Assembly: GCF_030463565.1 (NCBI RefSeq)
Contig: NC_134646.1
Span: 15,776,001 to 15,840,000, forward strand
Length of the DNA: 64,000 bases
Reading direction: 5' to 3'
Source of the DNA: Pelecanus crispus
Taxonomy: Eukaryota > Chordata > Aves > Pelecaniformes > Pelecanidae
This document shows, in pieces, positions 47,701 to 60,124 of the stretch. The notes under the pieces were generated by a model. That model saw only the letters and a program-made list of their open reading frames with translations. It did not search any database and was not told where the DNA came from. Each line of letters begins with the position of its first letter. Positions within the stretch are counted from its first letter, which is position 1. The position numbers and the translations under genes were made by a program.

Positions 47701-50700
47701 CTGCTGAAATCTGTCTTATTTTCTCTGAAAAAATTTATAATGGAGAGTAAGAACGGACATTCCCGCCACTCTGGCACGTCAGCCTGTTATCAAAAGTGAG
47801 AGTGTATTTGTTTCCATATCGCTCAGTCTTTGGCTTCCCTACCTATCAAGAAAAACGAGTGCTCTCAAATCATGTAGTAGCTTCAGTGAAGTGGCACCTG
47901 CCTGATACGGAGCTGACTGCAGCAGTACAAATAATGTGACGTTAGTAGGTGTCTTGTCTTTGCAGTTGGTGACAGTGAAGATAGAATCATTCTACATCAG
48001 CGGTTTCTAAAATTATGGTTTGACATTGTTGTTATTGGTCTTACCAGTTCTTCTGTCATGATTCATGTTGTGAATAAGCAGCTTCAGCTCTGCAGCTTTC
48101 TAGAAGGAAGAGGCTTGCAGCACAGGCAAAACCAACATGTTCAAATGTGAAGGTCAGCTGAGTATTGCTTAGAATAGCTATTTAGGGTTTTTTTTTCTTA
48201 TTTTTGTTAGTCTTTCAGGTCTGGGAGGGAGGGTAGATGATTTGCTGTGGAAGTAGGGGAGCCATCCACTTGGAGACCTCAATATATGCCTTGCATCTGT
48301 ATAGCATTGAGGGTAGACGACAGCTTAGGAAGCCTGTGTGAGACCTGATGTTGGATGGAAAAGTGCAGTCCTCTGCAAAATCTCACCTATTTGAAACGGA
48401 ACACCATGGCCTCTCTTATGTCAGGACCACCGGCAGTGCTGGTGAGCAGGAGGGAGGCATGCTCAGAGGACCTGGCGAGCAGCACCTGGCCTGGCTAGCA
48501 GCATCCCTCTCGCCTTGCTGTACCCCACAGACAAGTGGATCTTTGTCACACAACCTAATACCGGTGGCACCAGAATTCCCTAGGGGAGGAAGGACTTTGG
48601 ATGCCACTGTAAGTGGTGGGGAAAATGAGAAGTTTCCTTTTTTTTTGCTTGGTTTGATATGTTGTTATAGTGGCATATCTATCTTTTTTTTTTTTTATCT
48701 GTATTTAAAGTCAAATTAAATCAGTTGTGTGTCTTACTGGGTTCATATAAATGGTGCTGTGATATATATTTTTAAGCGCTGGAAAATTTTGTACAAGATA
48801 TTAAATCTTGTTTCTGATTTCATGCCTCTTGCTGTTGCCCCAAAGCTCTTCCCATTTTAAGGATTAAAAAATGGTCATCTTTAGAAAGAGAATACACTTT
48901 TTCAGTGTCATTATGATACAGATATTGAAAAATAATCAGTGTTACAGCAAATCTGGCAGTCATTATTATTCATAAATAGCTCCAGAATGAAAAGGGTTAA
49001 GTTAAGAGTTCAGACAAAGTACCTGCTGAGGTAGGTTGTTTTGTCCATTTGAGGTTACCAGCTATTAAAAATATTTTCAAATTGGTACATGTGTACCTTA
49101 TAATTCTGTTAGATGACAAACAAAATGTAGAAAAACATGTTTTCCCCTTTCCACAGTTGCATTGTTCCTGAAGTGCTGGCAGTAGTAAGAGCTTCCAGTC
49201 AGTAAACAAAGTAGATGTGGTTTAGATGTATAGAGAGCCAATAAATAAAGTAACAAGGCGTCCAGTTTTAGAGTTCCTTTGCTGCCTGTAAGTTAAAAAT
49301 TAAACATTTTTATAGTAAGTGAAACTAGTTATGAAACTCTCACAAAAAAAGTGTAAAAAGCAGTTGGATAATGCAGTGCTTGCTTTTCATGTCAAAGAGC
49401 GAAGCTTAAAAATGTGAAGCACTTCACAAGCCAGATAACGTAAAAGGACTGTAACACTTGAATCTGCTCAAAACTACAAAATAAATAATAAAACTCTGAT
49501 GGGGTTTAAGTTCTCATAGCAGTGTTGGTGGCTTAAGGATAGATTTTTTTATTGTTGTTGTTTAACCTGTTTTTAATGTTTTTTCTCTATGCCGTGATGT
49601 GACCCGATACAAATGAAGAAATGAACAATCTCACTGTACTAAGCAAACAGCAGGCTAATTGTTCACTTTTTGTCTAGTGCACAGAGGAGGAGGGGAATAG
49701 TTTGTGATGAGATCAGAAATTCTAGGCAATTTTTATTTTCCATGATTCTAGTAGTTATTCCTCTGACGGATGCTGTTATTAAAAAGAACAACAACAAAAA
49801 ACCTCCAAAAGGATAAATGCTTATAAGAAGAAATCCTTCTTAGCAATAAAAGGTGGAGATGAATGGTGATACTTAATGTCTTGAGTTTCTGGGCATTTCC
49901 TAGATTACAAAGGTGATCTTAAAGGGCCTTTTGCCTCATCCTCTTCTTGATCCAAAGAAATGCCTGGCATAAGAATTGCATTTTCAGTCCGTTTAATGTT
50001 GAAATGATGCCATCTAAATTATTTATCCTTAGATGATACCAAAGATGTTTGTATTCATCATCTGTCCAGAATCACAAAGTATGACTTTTCTTACTATACT
50101 TAGATGAAGCCTTGGATGTGGGATGCTTGTAGCTGAGCTAAATGTGAAACACTGGCCATTTGGTAAACTAAATGCCCTTTGTCTCTTAGGTGGTGAGATG
50201 TCGGGAGCTGTTCAGCTGGGAGCTGCAGCACAGCTGTGGTAGCTGGTCTTGGAAATCAGGGCTGAGAAACAAGCTCCTTCTTTCATGATACAGTTACATA
50301 AAGATACTCTTTTTTCTGCGTTTATTTACTTTTTGCCATATGATGCTTACAGCAAAAGAGTATTAGTCAAAATGACAAGAGTTTTGAAGGAAGATTTCTC
50401 CCAGCAATTGTTGAAGGAAGTGTTTCATTTTTAGAGAAAACAATGTAAAACTTTCTATCTTTTCACTTACTTTTAAACTAACCATACAAACTTAATTCAA
50501 GGTGAGTCTGGGAAGAAGCATGATTATATCTGCCACCTTCTAGTTCTTTTGTTTTCTTTTTTTTTCCCCCTCTCAAACTTGCCAACTCCTTAATTTTTTT
50601 TTTTTTTTTTTTTTTTTTAAATGAAGGCTTTATGGGCCCTGGGGGTTGGCCATTAATTTTAGGCCATTGTGTGAATGCTAACTACTTAAAAATAGTCATG

Positions 50701-53700
50701 GAGCCAACCTTGCTTCCTCTCAGGGTTTATCAGTTGGAAGCATCTTCTTTTTATCCTATGTGTAAGCAAAGACCTCTCTGGATTGATGATTTGATCTGTA
50801 TAATGGAAAATCTAGGCAGGATATCCTTTCTCTGTTATTCCTTGGTGTGATGGCATCAGGTTGTGTCTTAAAATGGGGGAAGGGAAAAGGAGGATCCTAT
50901 TAGCAGACAAAGTGGTTTCAAGGGACTCTTAAACTGCAGGCTTGCAGAGAACCTTGTATTTACTCTCCTTGTTGAACCATTTGTGCTTCAAGCTGCTATT
51001 GTAACATGACAGTGCTGGCTTCTGCTGCTGTGCTCAAAAGCTTGCTCGTGTGTAATATGGATGTCTTGTATTTGGAAGTTGTTGTGGATACCGTGCTGAA
51101 ACGTATCATGAGGGGCTTCTCTGTAGTTATTTTGAGCACTTGCAGACCTTAATGAAATACTGCATTGACAAGCTAGATCCAGTCTTATCCTGCAGAAATG
51201 CAGTGCCTGAGCTTCCCCTGCCAAGAAAAGAATATTTCTAGTGTAATTCCATGATCAAAATTCCTCTAAAACCAAGCAGCACCTAATGTGCAATAGAGGT
51301 GCAGTGAATGCTTGATAAAGTGTGTGCATGGGGTAGCAACTGTACTCGAAATTATGTTGGAACATTATTATGACCTTGGATTTTGGCATGCTTGTAACTA
51401 TTGCACTGTAATACTCCTAGCCTGAAATTTGCTTGGCATTTTCGAGGCAGAGGACACTACCAGCTTTTGTGATTGCAGAAGAACCCTTGATTTAGTTGCC
51501 TTGTGTTCAGAACAAGGAGTCTGCGTAAAAATGATACTGACTCTATCCCCCCGCCATTCCCTTCTGCAGAAAACACCATATAGCTCTTAGGCAAGAGGTG
51601 AGTCCCTCTCCGAGTTAGTTCATTCTGCTCTTATCACCGTGACCTGTATGTGTTGTGGTGTAACCGCAAAGGAGGAACCTGAGGGCTTTGGGGAGGGATG
51701 GCGGAGACAGGACGTGATTGTGGGTTTGCAAAACAATAATCAGCTGGTACTTGGGATGCAAGACAAAAAACCGTTAAATCTAATAAAAAGAAATGCTTTA
51801 ATTGCCTATCTGGACTTTGGAATCTGTAACCCTCAAGTGTTTGTGCCAAGATGTTAGTACAATTTAAAGCGCACAAATTTTTTACTGGTAATGAAGATAT
51901 CTATGGGGTCATTGCTTGGGCTTTTACATGAGGAGAAGATAAGAAACATTCCTTCTACACCACGAAGTGTACCTCAGCTACGTAGAATTAGCAAAGGTCC
52001 TTTTCGTATTAGCAAATTGGTCTGTGACTTTCCATCACCACTTTTTTTTTTTTTTTTTTTTGTAGCTTTAACTGCAGTATTTAAATGGACTGCTGGTTAC
52101 ATTTCTTACCAGGATGTCATATTATTGTATGGGCCATATAGTTATACCTACTACTGATCTAGAAGCTCAGATAAATAAAAATATTTGGAAAAAAAACCCC
52201 AAACACAATGCTGTAACAAACACCTACTGCTATTGTTTACACTGTTGGAAAATTAAGTTGATTGTATATAATAGCCTAATGACTGTGACTTAAATGCTGA
52301 ATCTCAACATAATGCAAGAATTTGTACCTCTCTGCTCTTAATAGTGTGTTTCAGTTTTTAGCCTCGTTCAACCTAGGATCTCTAACAAATGTTGTAAGTC
52401 TATGTAGATAACATATTTTAAGCAACTGTTGAAAAACCAAAGCAAGGGAAGCTTTTCAAATCTTAAGCCCACCCCTCATGTATTAAATAATTTGAAATCT
52501 TACAATTGCTGTTATTTTCAGTCCATTGTGTCTGCTTCCTGTTGGTCAAAGGTTATGAGGATAGGGTGGTGTAGAGTGAGGTGGGAAGCCGGCAGGAAAA
52601 AGAAAGCTTTGCTTATTTTGGGGTAGACACAACTACAGAAATGGCCAGGACATTGCTTAAATTTTCTGAAGACTTGAAGAGGTAAACTAGGAAAAAAAGC
52701 ATTCTCGATGTTGTTTACTTTTCTGCTTTGTAACTTAGGTATATGGAGAATGAATTGGAGTAAGTAAACAGGGCTTCCTTAAAGAATGTTACCTTTTTGC
52801 TTGAAAAATGTTTTTTATTCAAAAAGAGGTGTAGCTTTTGTTTTGATTTACAAGTTGATTTGGTAAATTCTGTTTCTGAAGCACCAGCCTAAACCTTTAC
52901 CTGTTTGTTCACTTGTATCACTAACTCAAAAAAAAAAAAAAAAAAGTTGTATGCCACAAAGTGCAAGTAAAAGGTCTGTGATGTATCGCTTCAGTATGTT
53001 ACAGGCATACATGGGCATGCGTAGGTGTGTTAACACAGCCCTCTAAAACACTTGGTTTATCTTAATATTTGTATTGTTATTCAAGAACCATCTGCAATTT
53101 CTTGGCTGTTAAAACACTAGTGCAAGTACTTCAGTTTTGTCAACAGGGAGGCTTGCAGCGAGTTGCCGTGAGCAGACGCTGGCTGACCAGGGCTTGGTCC
53201 TGGTGCTCAGGTTCCTTTGGCGGGGCAGCGCAGCCTTTGTGGTAAGCGATTGCGGCAACACCGTTCGCAGGATTCGGTTTCAGAACAAATCTTGATTCAG
53301 AAGATTGCTCTGGGGTGGGGAGAAAAAAGATAAATGAATTGGTTGTGGATAAATTCTGCAGAGCTGTTCATCCTAATAACATATGGCATGAGGGTACTGT
53401 TACAGTCTAGGCAACAGCAGAAAACTTTGTGAGTTGATGAGAGCGAGTGGAGCGTTTTGTCAGCTAATCAAATGAATTCTACTGAAGCATCTTAATTTTC
53501 AAGCATGCTGGTATGTAGTTAAATTTGCTACTGGTATGTGATGTAGCTGGCTTTTAAATTTCTTAACCATTTTGTTACTACCAGTGAGTTAAATTTTGAG
53601 TCTAAAAGTATGCTGTTTGCAGTGTTGGAAAAACAGTATTTTTGTTATAATAGAAACTCAGTTTAATTAGCATAGTAAAAACAATTTATGTATCATAGTG

Positions 53701-55340
53701 TCCTGCAAAGAATTTTGACTTTGTGCTTGCTTATTTTGAAATGAATTTTTCTCTGGAGGTCTTTAGGTCAGTTCTGTTCAGAAAAAATTCTGCTGAGCCT
53801 AGTTGGTAAATATTCTCAGTCATGTAAAGTGAGAATGTATATATTGGACACACAATGCTGACTTTTACTTTACCTTAGATATTACTTTTCTTAGCAGCTC
53901 TTCCTGCCGTATCTGCAGAATTGGTTCATGCACATTGCAGATCTGATGATTCATAATGGAAGAGCTAATAATTTTGGTCCTAAAAAGTAAACGCTGAGCA
54001 TGCCCATCCTAATTCTTCCCCTTTCATAGAATAAGGAACTCCTTGCAATGCCTCACAGTATTTAAAAAGTACTGTGTTGATTCTCCCTGTAACACCTTGG
54101 CAGGACAATAGATTTCCTTTAGCTTTCCGTTTACTGTGCCCGAGTAAAGCAACTTGAGTAAGTATCGGTCCGTTCATTGCTGCAAGAGTAGCTGACTCAT
54201 TTACAAAAGAGGCTTCTGCTTTGGTCTACAGATACTTGATTTGCAAAAATGTCAGCTAGTGTACAGGAAGCTTTGCTCTCACAAGGAATGGGTAAGGATG
54301 GAGTGCCAACGTGTCCTAAGTTCAGCTTGTAGGGATTATTTAAAACATTGTCTGGAATTCCCTTTGGAGACTTTTCCATGTGTGTTAATGGATGTGTAGG
54401 AGCTTCTTTCATTATGCGTACAACTAGTAGGTTAAACCAGGCTAGTTAGTTGGGAGGCAATTTGTTGAAATTATGGGGTATCTTTGCACTGCCCTCCTTA
54501 ATTCATTGCTAAATCCTCCTTAATTTATCATTCCCTATTGACGAAGAGAAACTGCTGCTTCTGTAGCACAAATCCCCTTTCTTTTATGGGGAGTGCAAAA
54601 CATAGTATTTAAGCCTATGAATATTGTGTTGAAGAGATGATGTGCAGAATGCCTGGCTTCTGTCATCTGTAGAAATCTCTATTTTGTATGCACCATGAGC
54701 ACGCTTGAGTGATCCAGACATGAAGCAGTGAAGCATGTGTTGTAACTGTTGAAACTGCAATGTCCTTTACAGGATCCAAAATAGTGCCAGGAATTACATG
54801 TTTTTACACAGTTCTAGTGTCTTTCTTTTCCTTGTATATAAGCCTTTCACAGAAGATAGATATCTACACAGGCAAGTAAGAGGTGGGGGGGGGGAAATAA
54901 AAAGGAAAACTCTGAATCTGTAGAAAATATTAGCAAAAGCATCTGGAAGAATGCAGATTTTTCACACCTTGTTACAAACACCACTTCAAAATGACTGTCC
55001 TCCTAGGAAATGAGAAATGAATAGACAAAAATATATATGGTGAAATATTTCATCTCTGGCCATTAGTGGGAAAGCAGCTGTTGATAGGCTTGACCTTTCA
55101 GCTTTGGATTTATGGTGTCTTTTTGAATCCTAACTTTTTTATTTTTCTGTGCATTGTTCTCATGCAACTTGTCACAGCATACACCCATGAGCTCATGATA
55201 GCGGAACTCGAGTCGAACAGCACGGCTGGTGTCTTCTCTGGCTTGTCTTGTTAAGGGGGTCTTGTCAGCAATAATCCTTGTGATAAGTAATGTACAGACA
55301 CTTTAAAAAAAAAAAAAAAGGCAGAACCTACGCTGAATGT
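41736..55340. other. Intron 1 body, no gene recognised
   Basis: AT-rich intronic DNA with T runs (43911-43931, 46593-46611, 50594-50618, 52042-52061), A runs (52928-52945, 55305-55319) and one A/C low-complexity tract listed separately. Open frames are all short. A slightly GC-richer segment at 48410-48600 has a 123-codon frame ending in a T-rich tract, without family resemblance. A small patch with several CpG lies at 53155-53280. No RNA gene is seen. Confidence 0.65.
44810..44936. repeat. A/C-only low-complexity tract
   Basis: About 125 bases made almost only of A and C: 18 A, then AAACCC-like words, a run of 14 C, and CAAACAAAC-like words. The open frames across it are compositional artefacts. 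Confidence 0.93.
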
Positions 55341-56870
55341 TTTGCTTTCTTAGATTAAGACTTGTGGGGGGAAGTGACTTCTAATTAAGAGTTGATGAAA
55401 AGACTGAAGCAACTTTAAAAAAACCCAACAAGCCAACCTTTGTCTGATGAATACAAAAAAACATTACTTTTAAAATAAATCCATCTGATGCAAAGCCAAA
55501 TTGTAATTTGGTTGGGTGATTGTAAGTACTATCAAAGAGGCTGATCTTTAGGAGGAATCTGAAAGAAGGAGATGTCATGACCTTGCTTGTTGATTTGGGG
55601 AGCCATCAGAAGTTGAAGAAAGATGAGAGATGCGGGAGAGAAGGAAAAATGAACCAAATCTGGTATCGGTGGTAGACCAAAGCGGTAAGAGGAGACTTGC
55701 AAGGAGGAGGGAGTCAGGTAAGTGCATTGACTTTCCTAAGAAGAAAAAAAACCTAAAAATAGGAAAAGAGGCTCAAAACTGCAGTAAAGCAAGACAATAA
55801 ATGGAGAACTTTAAAAGAGAAGATGATGTGATCAGAATGAAAAAAGGGGGATTGTCCTGGCAGTACTATTTTAAATAGGATGGATATGGGAAAGACTAGA
55901 GAGGGAGATGATCGGAACATGCTTGTGACCAGAGAGTGAAAGACCGAATTTTGGAAGTGTTCTGAGAAACACAGGAAAGGACTGTCATGGTTTAGCCCCA
56001 GCCAGCAACTAAGCACCACGCAGCCGCTCGCTCACTCCCCCTACCCCGATGGGATGGGGGAGAGAATCAGAGGAGTAAGTGTGAGGAAAAACTCCTGGGT
56101 TGAGATAAGAACAGTTTAATAATTGAAATAAAGTAAAATAGTAATGATGATAATAACAGTATAATAATAATAATAAGAATAATAATATACAAAGCAAGTG
56201 ATGCACAATGCAATTGCTCACCACCCGCCGACCGATACCCAGACAGTTCCTGAGCAGCGATCGCTGCTCCCCGGCCAACTCCCCCCAGTTTCTATACTGA
56301 GCATAACGTCATATGGTATGGAATAGCCCTTTGGGCAGTTTGGATCAACTATTCTGGCTGTGCCCCCTCCCAGTTTCTTGTGCACCTGGCAGAGCATGGG
56401 AAGCTGAAAAGTCCTTGACTAGCATAAGCAGTACTTAACACACTGGTGTTTTAGGTGTTGCTATCAACATTCTTCTCCTACTAAATCCAAACCACAGCAC
56501 TATGCCAGCTACTAGGAAGAAAATTAACTCTATCCCAGCCGAAACCAGGACAGTATAGCAAACCGAAGACCATGTAGATGTGTGGGTAAGGAACCTGCAA
56601 CGGGTACACTTCTTATGCCATGACAAGCATCATGCCATGACTAGTGTTATGTTTTCTTTGCTGCCAAAGCAGTGAGAGGAGACGGCAAAGCGAATATCTG
56701 TGGTAGGGAACATGTTGTTCGCAAGACTCTTAAGGAGTTAGGTCTTAGCCGCACAGGGTGGGTGGTGTGAAGTAGAACAACTAGAAGTGAAAAGGTAAGT
56801 TTGCAAGTGATGAGAAACGACAGACTATTTACAGGTACTAGAAGTGTCTAAAATGATGTAGGAAGATAGA
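55341..56870 (+). other. Purine-rich segment split by a solo LTR
   Basis: Excluding the LTR, the plus strand is rich in GA words from about 55540 to 55980 and again from 56553 to 56870 (AAGGAGGAGGGAG at 55701-55713, GAGAGGAGACGG near 56675). Two full-consensus donors occur, CAG|GTAAGT (GT at 55718) and AAG|GTAAGT (GT at 56795), and a pyrimidine tract with TTAG ends near 55353. The block resembles exon-like, splicing-enhancer-rich sequence, but no reading frame persists. It may be an unrecognised old repeat or exons of a non-coding transcript. Confidence 0.25.
55983..56552 (-). mobile_element. Solo LTR of an avian endogenous retrovirus
   Basis: A 570-bp element with retroviral ends TGTC...GACA. 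The termini are inverted repeats (TGTCATGGTTT against TGTCCTGGTTT, one mismatch). The sequence matches the familiar avian LTR that reads TGTCCTGGTTTCGGCTGGGA on the minus strand and ends with GGGGCTAAACCATGACA. Minus orientation is inferred from that memory and from a TATAGAA-like box; it is not proven. No internal gag, pol or env sequence and no second LTR are nearby, so it is a solo LTR left by recombination. I see no clean target-site duplication (flanks AGGAC and GTATA). A TAA-rich tract (about 56143-56190) and an 18-bp perfect palindrome (56252-56269) lie inside. It could act as an antisense promoter. Confidence 0.9.
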
Positions 56871-58783
56871 GGGGTGATCTGGTCACTGGTCCTAGCTTGG
56901 GGACAGTGAAATGAGGGCTCAAGTCCTGGCCCTGCTGCAGATCTGCTTTATTGCTCTATATAGCTCTCTGAATTGGTTCTCCTTTGGTGAAGAGATGATG
57001 ATAATTCTCTGGTGTGCAGGAGTGCGGCAGAGAGGAATTTGTGCTTGCCATTAAAAAGTTTCTGACATACTACAGAGAAGTAAGTATTTATTGAAGTGAC
57101 TGGTGCTACCAGTCATAATAAGGATCAGTTTAACGTGAGTTAGGTGATACAGACCTGGCTGCACAATTGCACTGGGAATAGGCATAAGGCTTTTTTTTCT
57201 TTTTTTTTTAAAAAAAAAAAAACACAACCCCCCCCAAAAAACACCCTCCCATGCAAAATAGAAAGGACTATGAAAATTTTCAGTTAGTTTTAGATTCACA
57301 AAATAAAGCAGCAGTTAGTGCTATGTTCTGAATTGTATTTTGTATTTTGCGCCTTTTTGTACGCTTTAGTTAGCGGTGTAACGCTGGGAGACTAATTCAC
57401 ATGCTGAAACGTCAGTTATGAAACAGTGCTCACAGTAAATCTGTGTGGAAGTATTGTTCTGCTGTATTTTCAGTGTTTTCTTTTGTTTATTTAACAAGCT
57501 AAAGTTAGAATCGACAGCACAAGACTAGAAAATGGTGACAATAGTTTGAAAACAGGAAATTTTGGCCTTGTGTGTATTCGGAACAGATGATCAGGATGAT
57601 GGCCAGGAGAGTGGAAACTTCCACTGAGACTGTTTTTTCCTTATTTTGCTTAGTGAGAAAAGATGGTGCTTCCTGGAAAACAAGTCTTAAGTATTTAAAG
57701 AAAGTCATAATGTATTCAGTATTTTCCTCGTATCACATTTGTTTATTTTTGCAGCAATCTGTTTACACTTCTTAGTATTTAATGCTCCTAAAAGTAGAAT
57801 GTTTGGACTATTGTCAAATCCTAGAAGTGCAGTTTCTGCTATTTAGAATTAAGATACTAAACAAGCTTTTTTGTGCTCAATTCAGTTGTTCTGTCTTACA
57901 TTTTTAAAAAAAAAAAAAAGAACAAGGGCATCATTTTTAGGGAATATGATGGCAGTTGCCAGTAGGTGTTATGACAATGATTTTCAGAAGTAGCTAGTAA
58001 TTACTTATTCTTCAGTCTGGTGCTCATATGGCCTTTTTTTAAAAAAAAAAAAAAAAATTTTCTAAAAGATTTCTAGAAAATGCTTTCTGAAAAACACCCC
58101 TTAGTTTCTTTCTATGTAAAAATATACAAGTGTTAATTTCTCAGGGGAAACGCCAGCCGACATTTTGAAATTTCACCACATTGGAGTTAGTTCTGCAAGC
58201 CAGACGAGTAGCAAGTGGAAGAAGTGAAGTTCTATACTTGAAGTACTGTTACCTAATGTGACCTCTTTTGGCTACTTCCCGGCTGTCCTCCCAAATACGT
58301 GCCTTGTGGGATGAAGCTCATCAGTGACAGTTGTCACTGGTTTGTGCCTACCACAAACAGGATTTAAAAAGAAGCATAGTGTGAAGGAACACTTATTTTT
58401 ATTTCCTTTGAGCTTCTAATGGGATACAAAGCACAGGTCTAATGTACAAGTCAGTGAAGCTGTGCCAGATGCGTGTTTGTCTCCTGCGATGAGCAGAACA
58501 CCTGGACGCTAGAAATGTGGAGGCAAAAAGGAGAAGAAATAACTCAACTTCTGTTTGTGATCCTTCTTCCTGTTTGTCAAAGACATGTAGCAATTTCACT
58601 ATTTTTAACTTCTGCACTTGAAAAAAAAAAAAAAGTAAAGGGAGAGGGATAGATTAAATAGATGGGAGCAAAAAGCACAAAGAAAATGAGATCTTGATCC
58701 CTGCAGACAAGTGAAAAGACCTCAGCACTAGGTTCAGGACTTAACCAAATGCCCAGGAGAGCATTCTGACCTTGGGCTGTCTT

Positions 58784-58806
58784 CCCCCCCCCCCCCCCCC
58801 CCCCCC
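58784..58806. repeat. C23 homopolymer
   Basis: Twenty-three uninterrupted C. It is a likely site of sequencing and length variation. Confidence 0.96.
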
Positions 58807-60092
58807 ACTTCTCTCTGGTTCATGCTCTGCATGTCTTCTACTTACTTTATAAGTTCATTTGGAGGAAGAAAATGTTTTGTTGTGTGTTTGGAAGACATCA
58901 AGTGTTCTTTTGGATCCTTCCGTGTGCCTCTGGATGAGTTGCTTCTTTCTTGCAAGTCTTAGTTGACCTCTCTGGGAAAGGCGGATGCCAAATGCTGCCC
59001 TTTCAAAGTACTCTGTGGAATGTGGAGTATGGAGATGAAAACCTAAGCACAAATGTCTGCACACTTGAGAGATGCGAAGGAAGGTCTGAGATTTGTAATT
59101 TGTTTCCTGGGTCTACTGGTCATACATGGGGGAAAGATTTATTAGCAGTATTACCAGAGTGGGATATAAGTCATACCCTCTTTGGCTTAGCCAGTGCTCA
59201 ACAGTTTTGGAGTTGGTTTTGACTGGATGCTACCCAAGAGAAAAAAGGTGCTAAATGTGCTAGAAGAGGAAAATCGGCTTTAAATGACGTGGATTATGGG
59301 TAATAATACTTAGCAAACCAAAGACGGACAATTGACCAGTTTATCAGTGAGCAGAGTTACTTGACCACATGAGAGCAAATGCTGTAAAAAATTGACCAGA
59401 AAAAGTTGTCTTTGATGTAACACTTCTAAGCTTTTATTTAAACATTTTATGTCATTATTTTTGCCTCTTGAGCAACAGCTTGAGGGGATCCAAATGGAAG
59501 GTTAAACCCTTTTTAAAATATCAATGTAAATTATCCACTCTTTCCTGCCCCTTCCTCCTTCCTTTCCCTCTCCATTTACACATACATCCCCTATTTCCTA
59601 CATCTTTGAACTACAGCCAGCAGCTGAATGAGGTACATCTCGAATATATATGATGGGGGGGGGGTGGGGAGAGTAACTCGTATGTGTAAAGATTAAAGGA
59701 GGTATAGCTATAACTTCTTGAACAGATATACTTCTTGTAAGGAGTTGATATTGTAAATCCTGTGTACTGCATACAGGTTTAGCTACAGTCTTTTTTTTTT
59801 TTTAAAAAAAAAACCAAAACAAAACACAAAAACAAACCCAGCACTGCTAAATGATACTTTCTGCCAATGTCTTAGCTGATTCACTTGCCTTTAAATCAGC
59901 AGTTTGCATATATGTGAGTGGTAAAACTAATCGTAGGAATTTCTTGGTTTTGCTTTGTAACCTACTCAAAATGCTGTGTGAAAAATACAGAATTCCACTA
60001 TTCCTTTGATCATTTGATGCTCTGTGGGCGAGCAGCTTGTCACATTTGAGACTAACTCAAAAACAAGCAAACAAGCTTGTTTCTATAGTTAT

Positions 60093-60124
60093 GATGGTCT
60101 CATGATACGATGGTCTCATGATAC
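60093..60124 (+). repeat. Perfect 16-bp tandem duplication
   Basis: GATGGTCTCATGATAC occurs twice, head to tail, with no mismatch, which points to a recent replication-slippage event. Confidence 0.97.

Noticed and set aside
48348..48719. 123-codon plus-strand frame in a slightly GC-rich patch
   Set aside because: No family resemblance. It ends in a T-rich tract giving a Phe run, with no start context or splice support.
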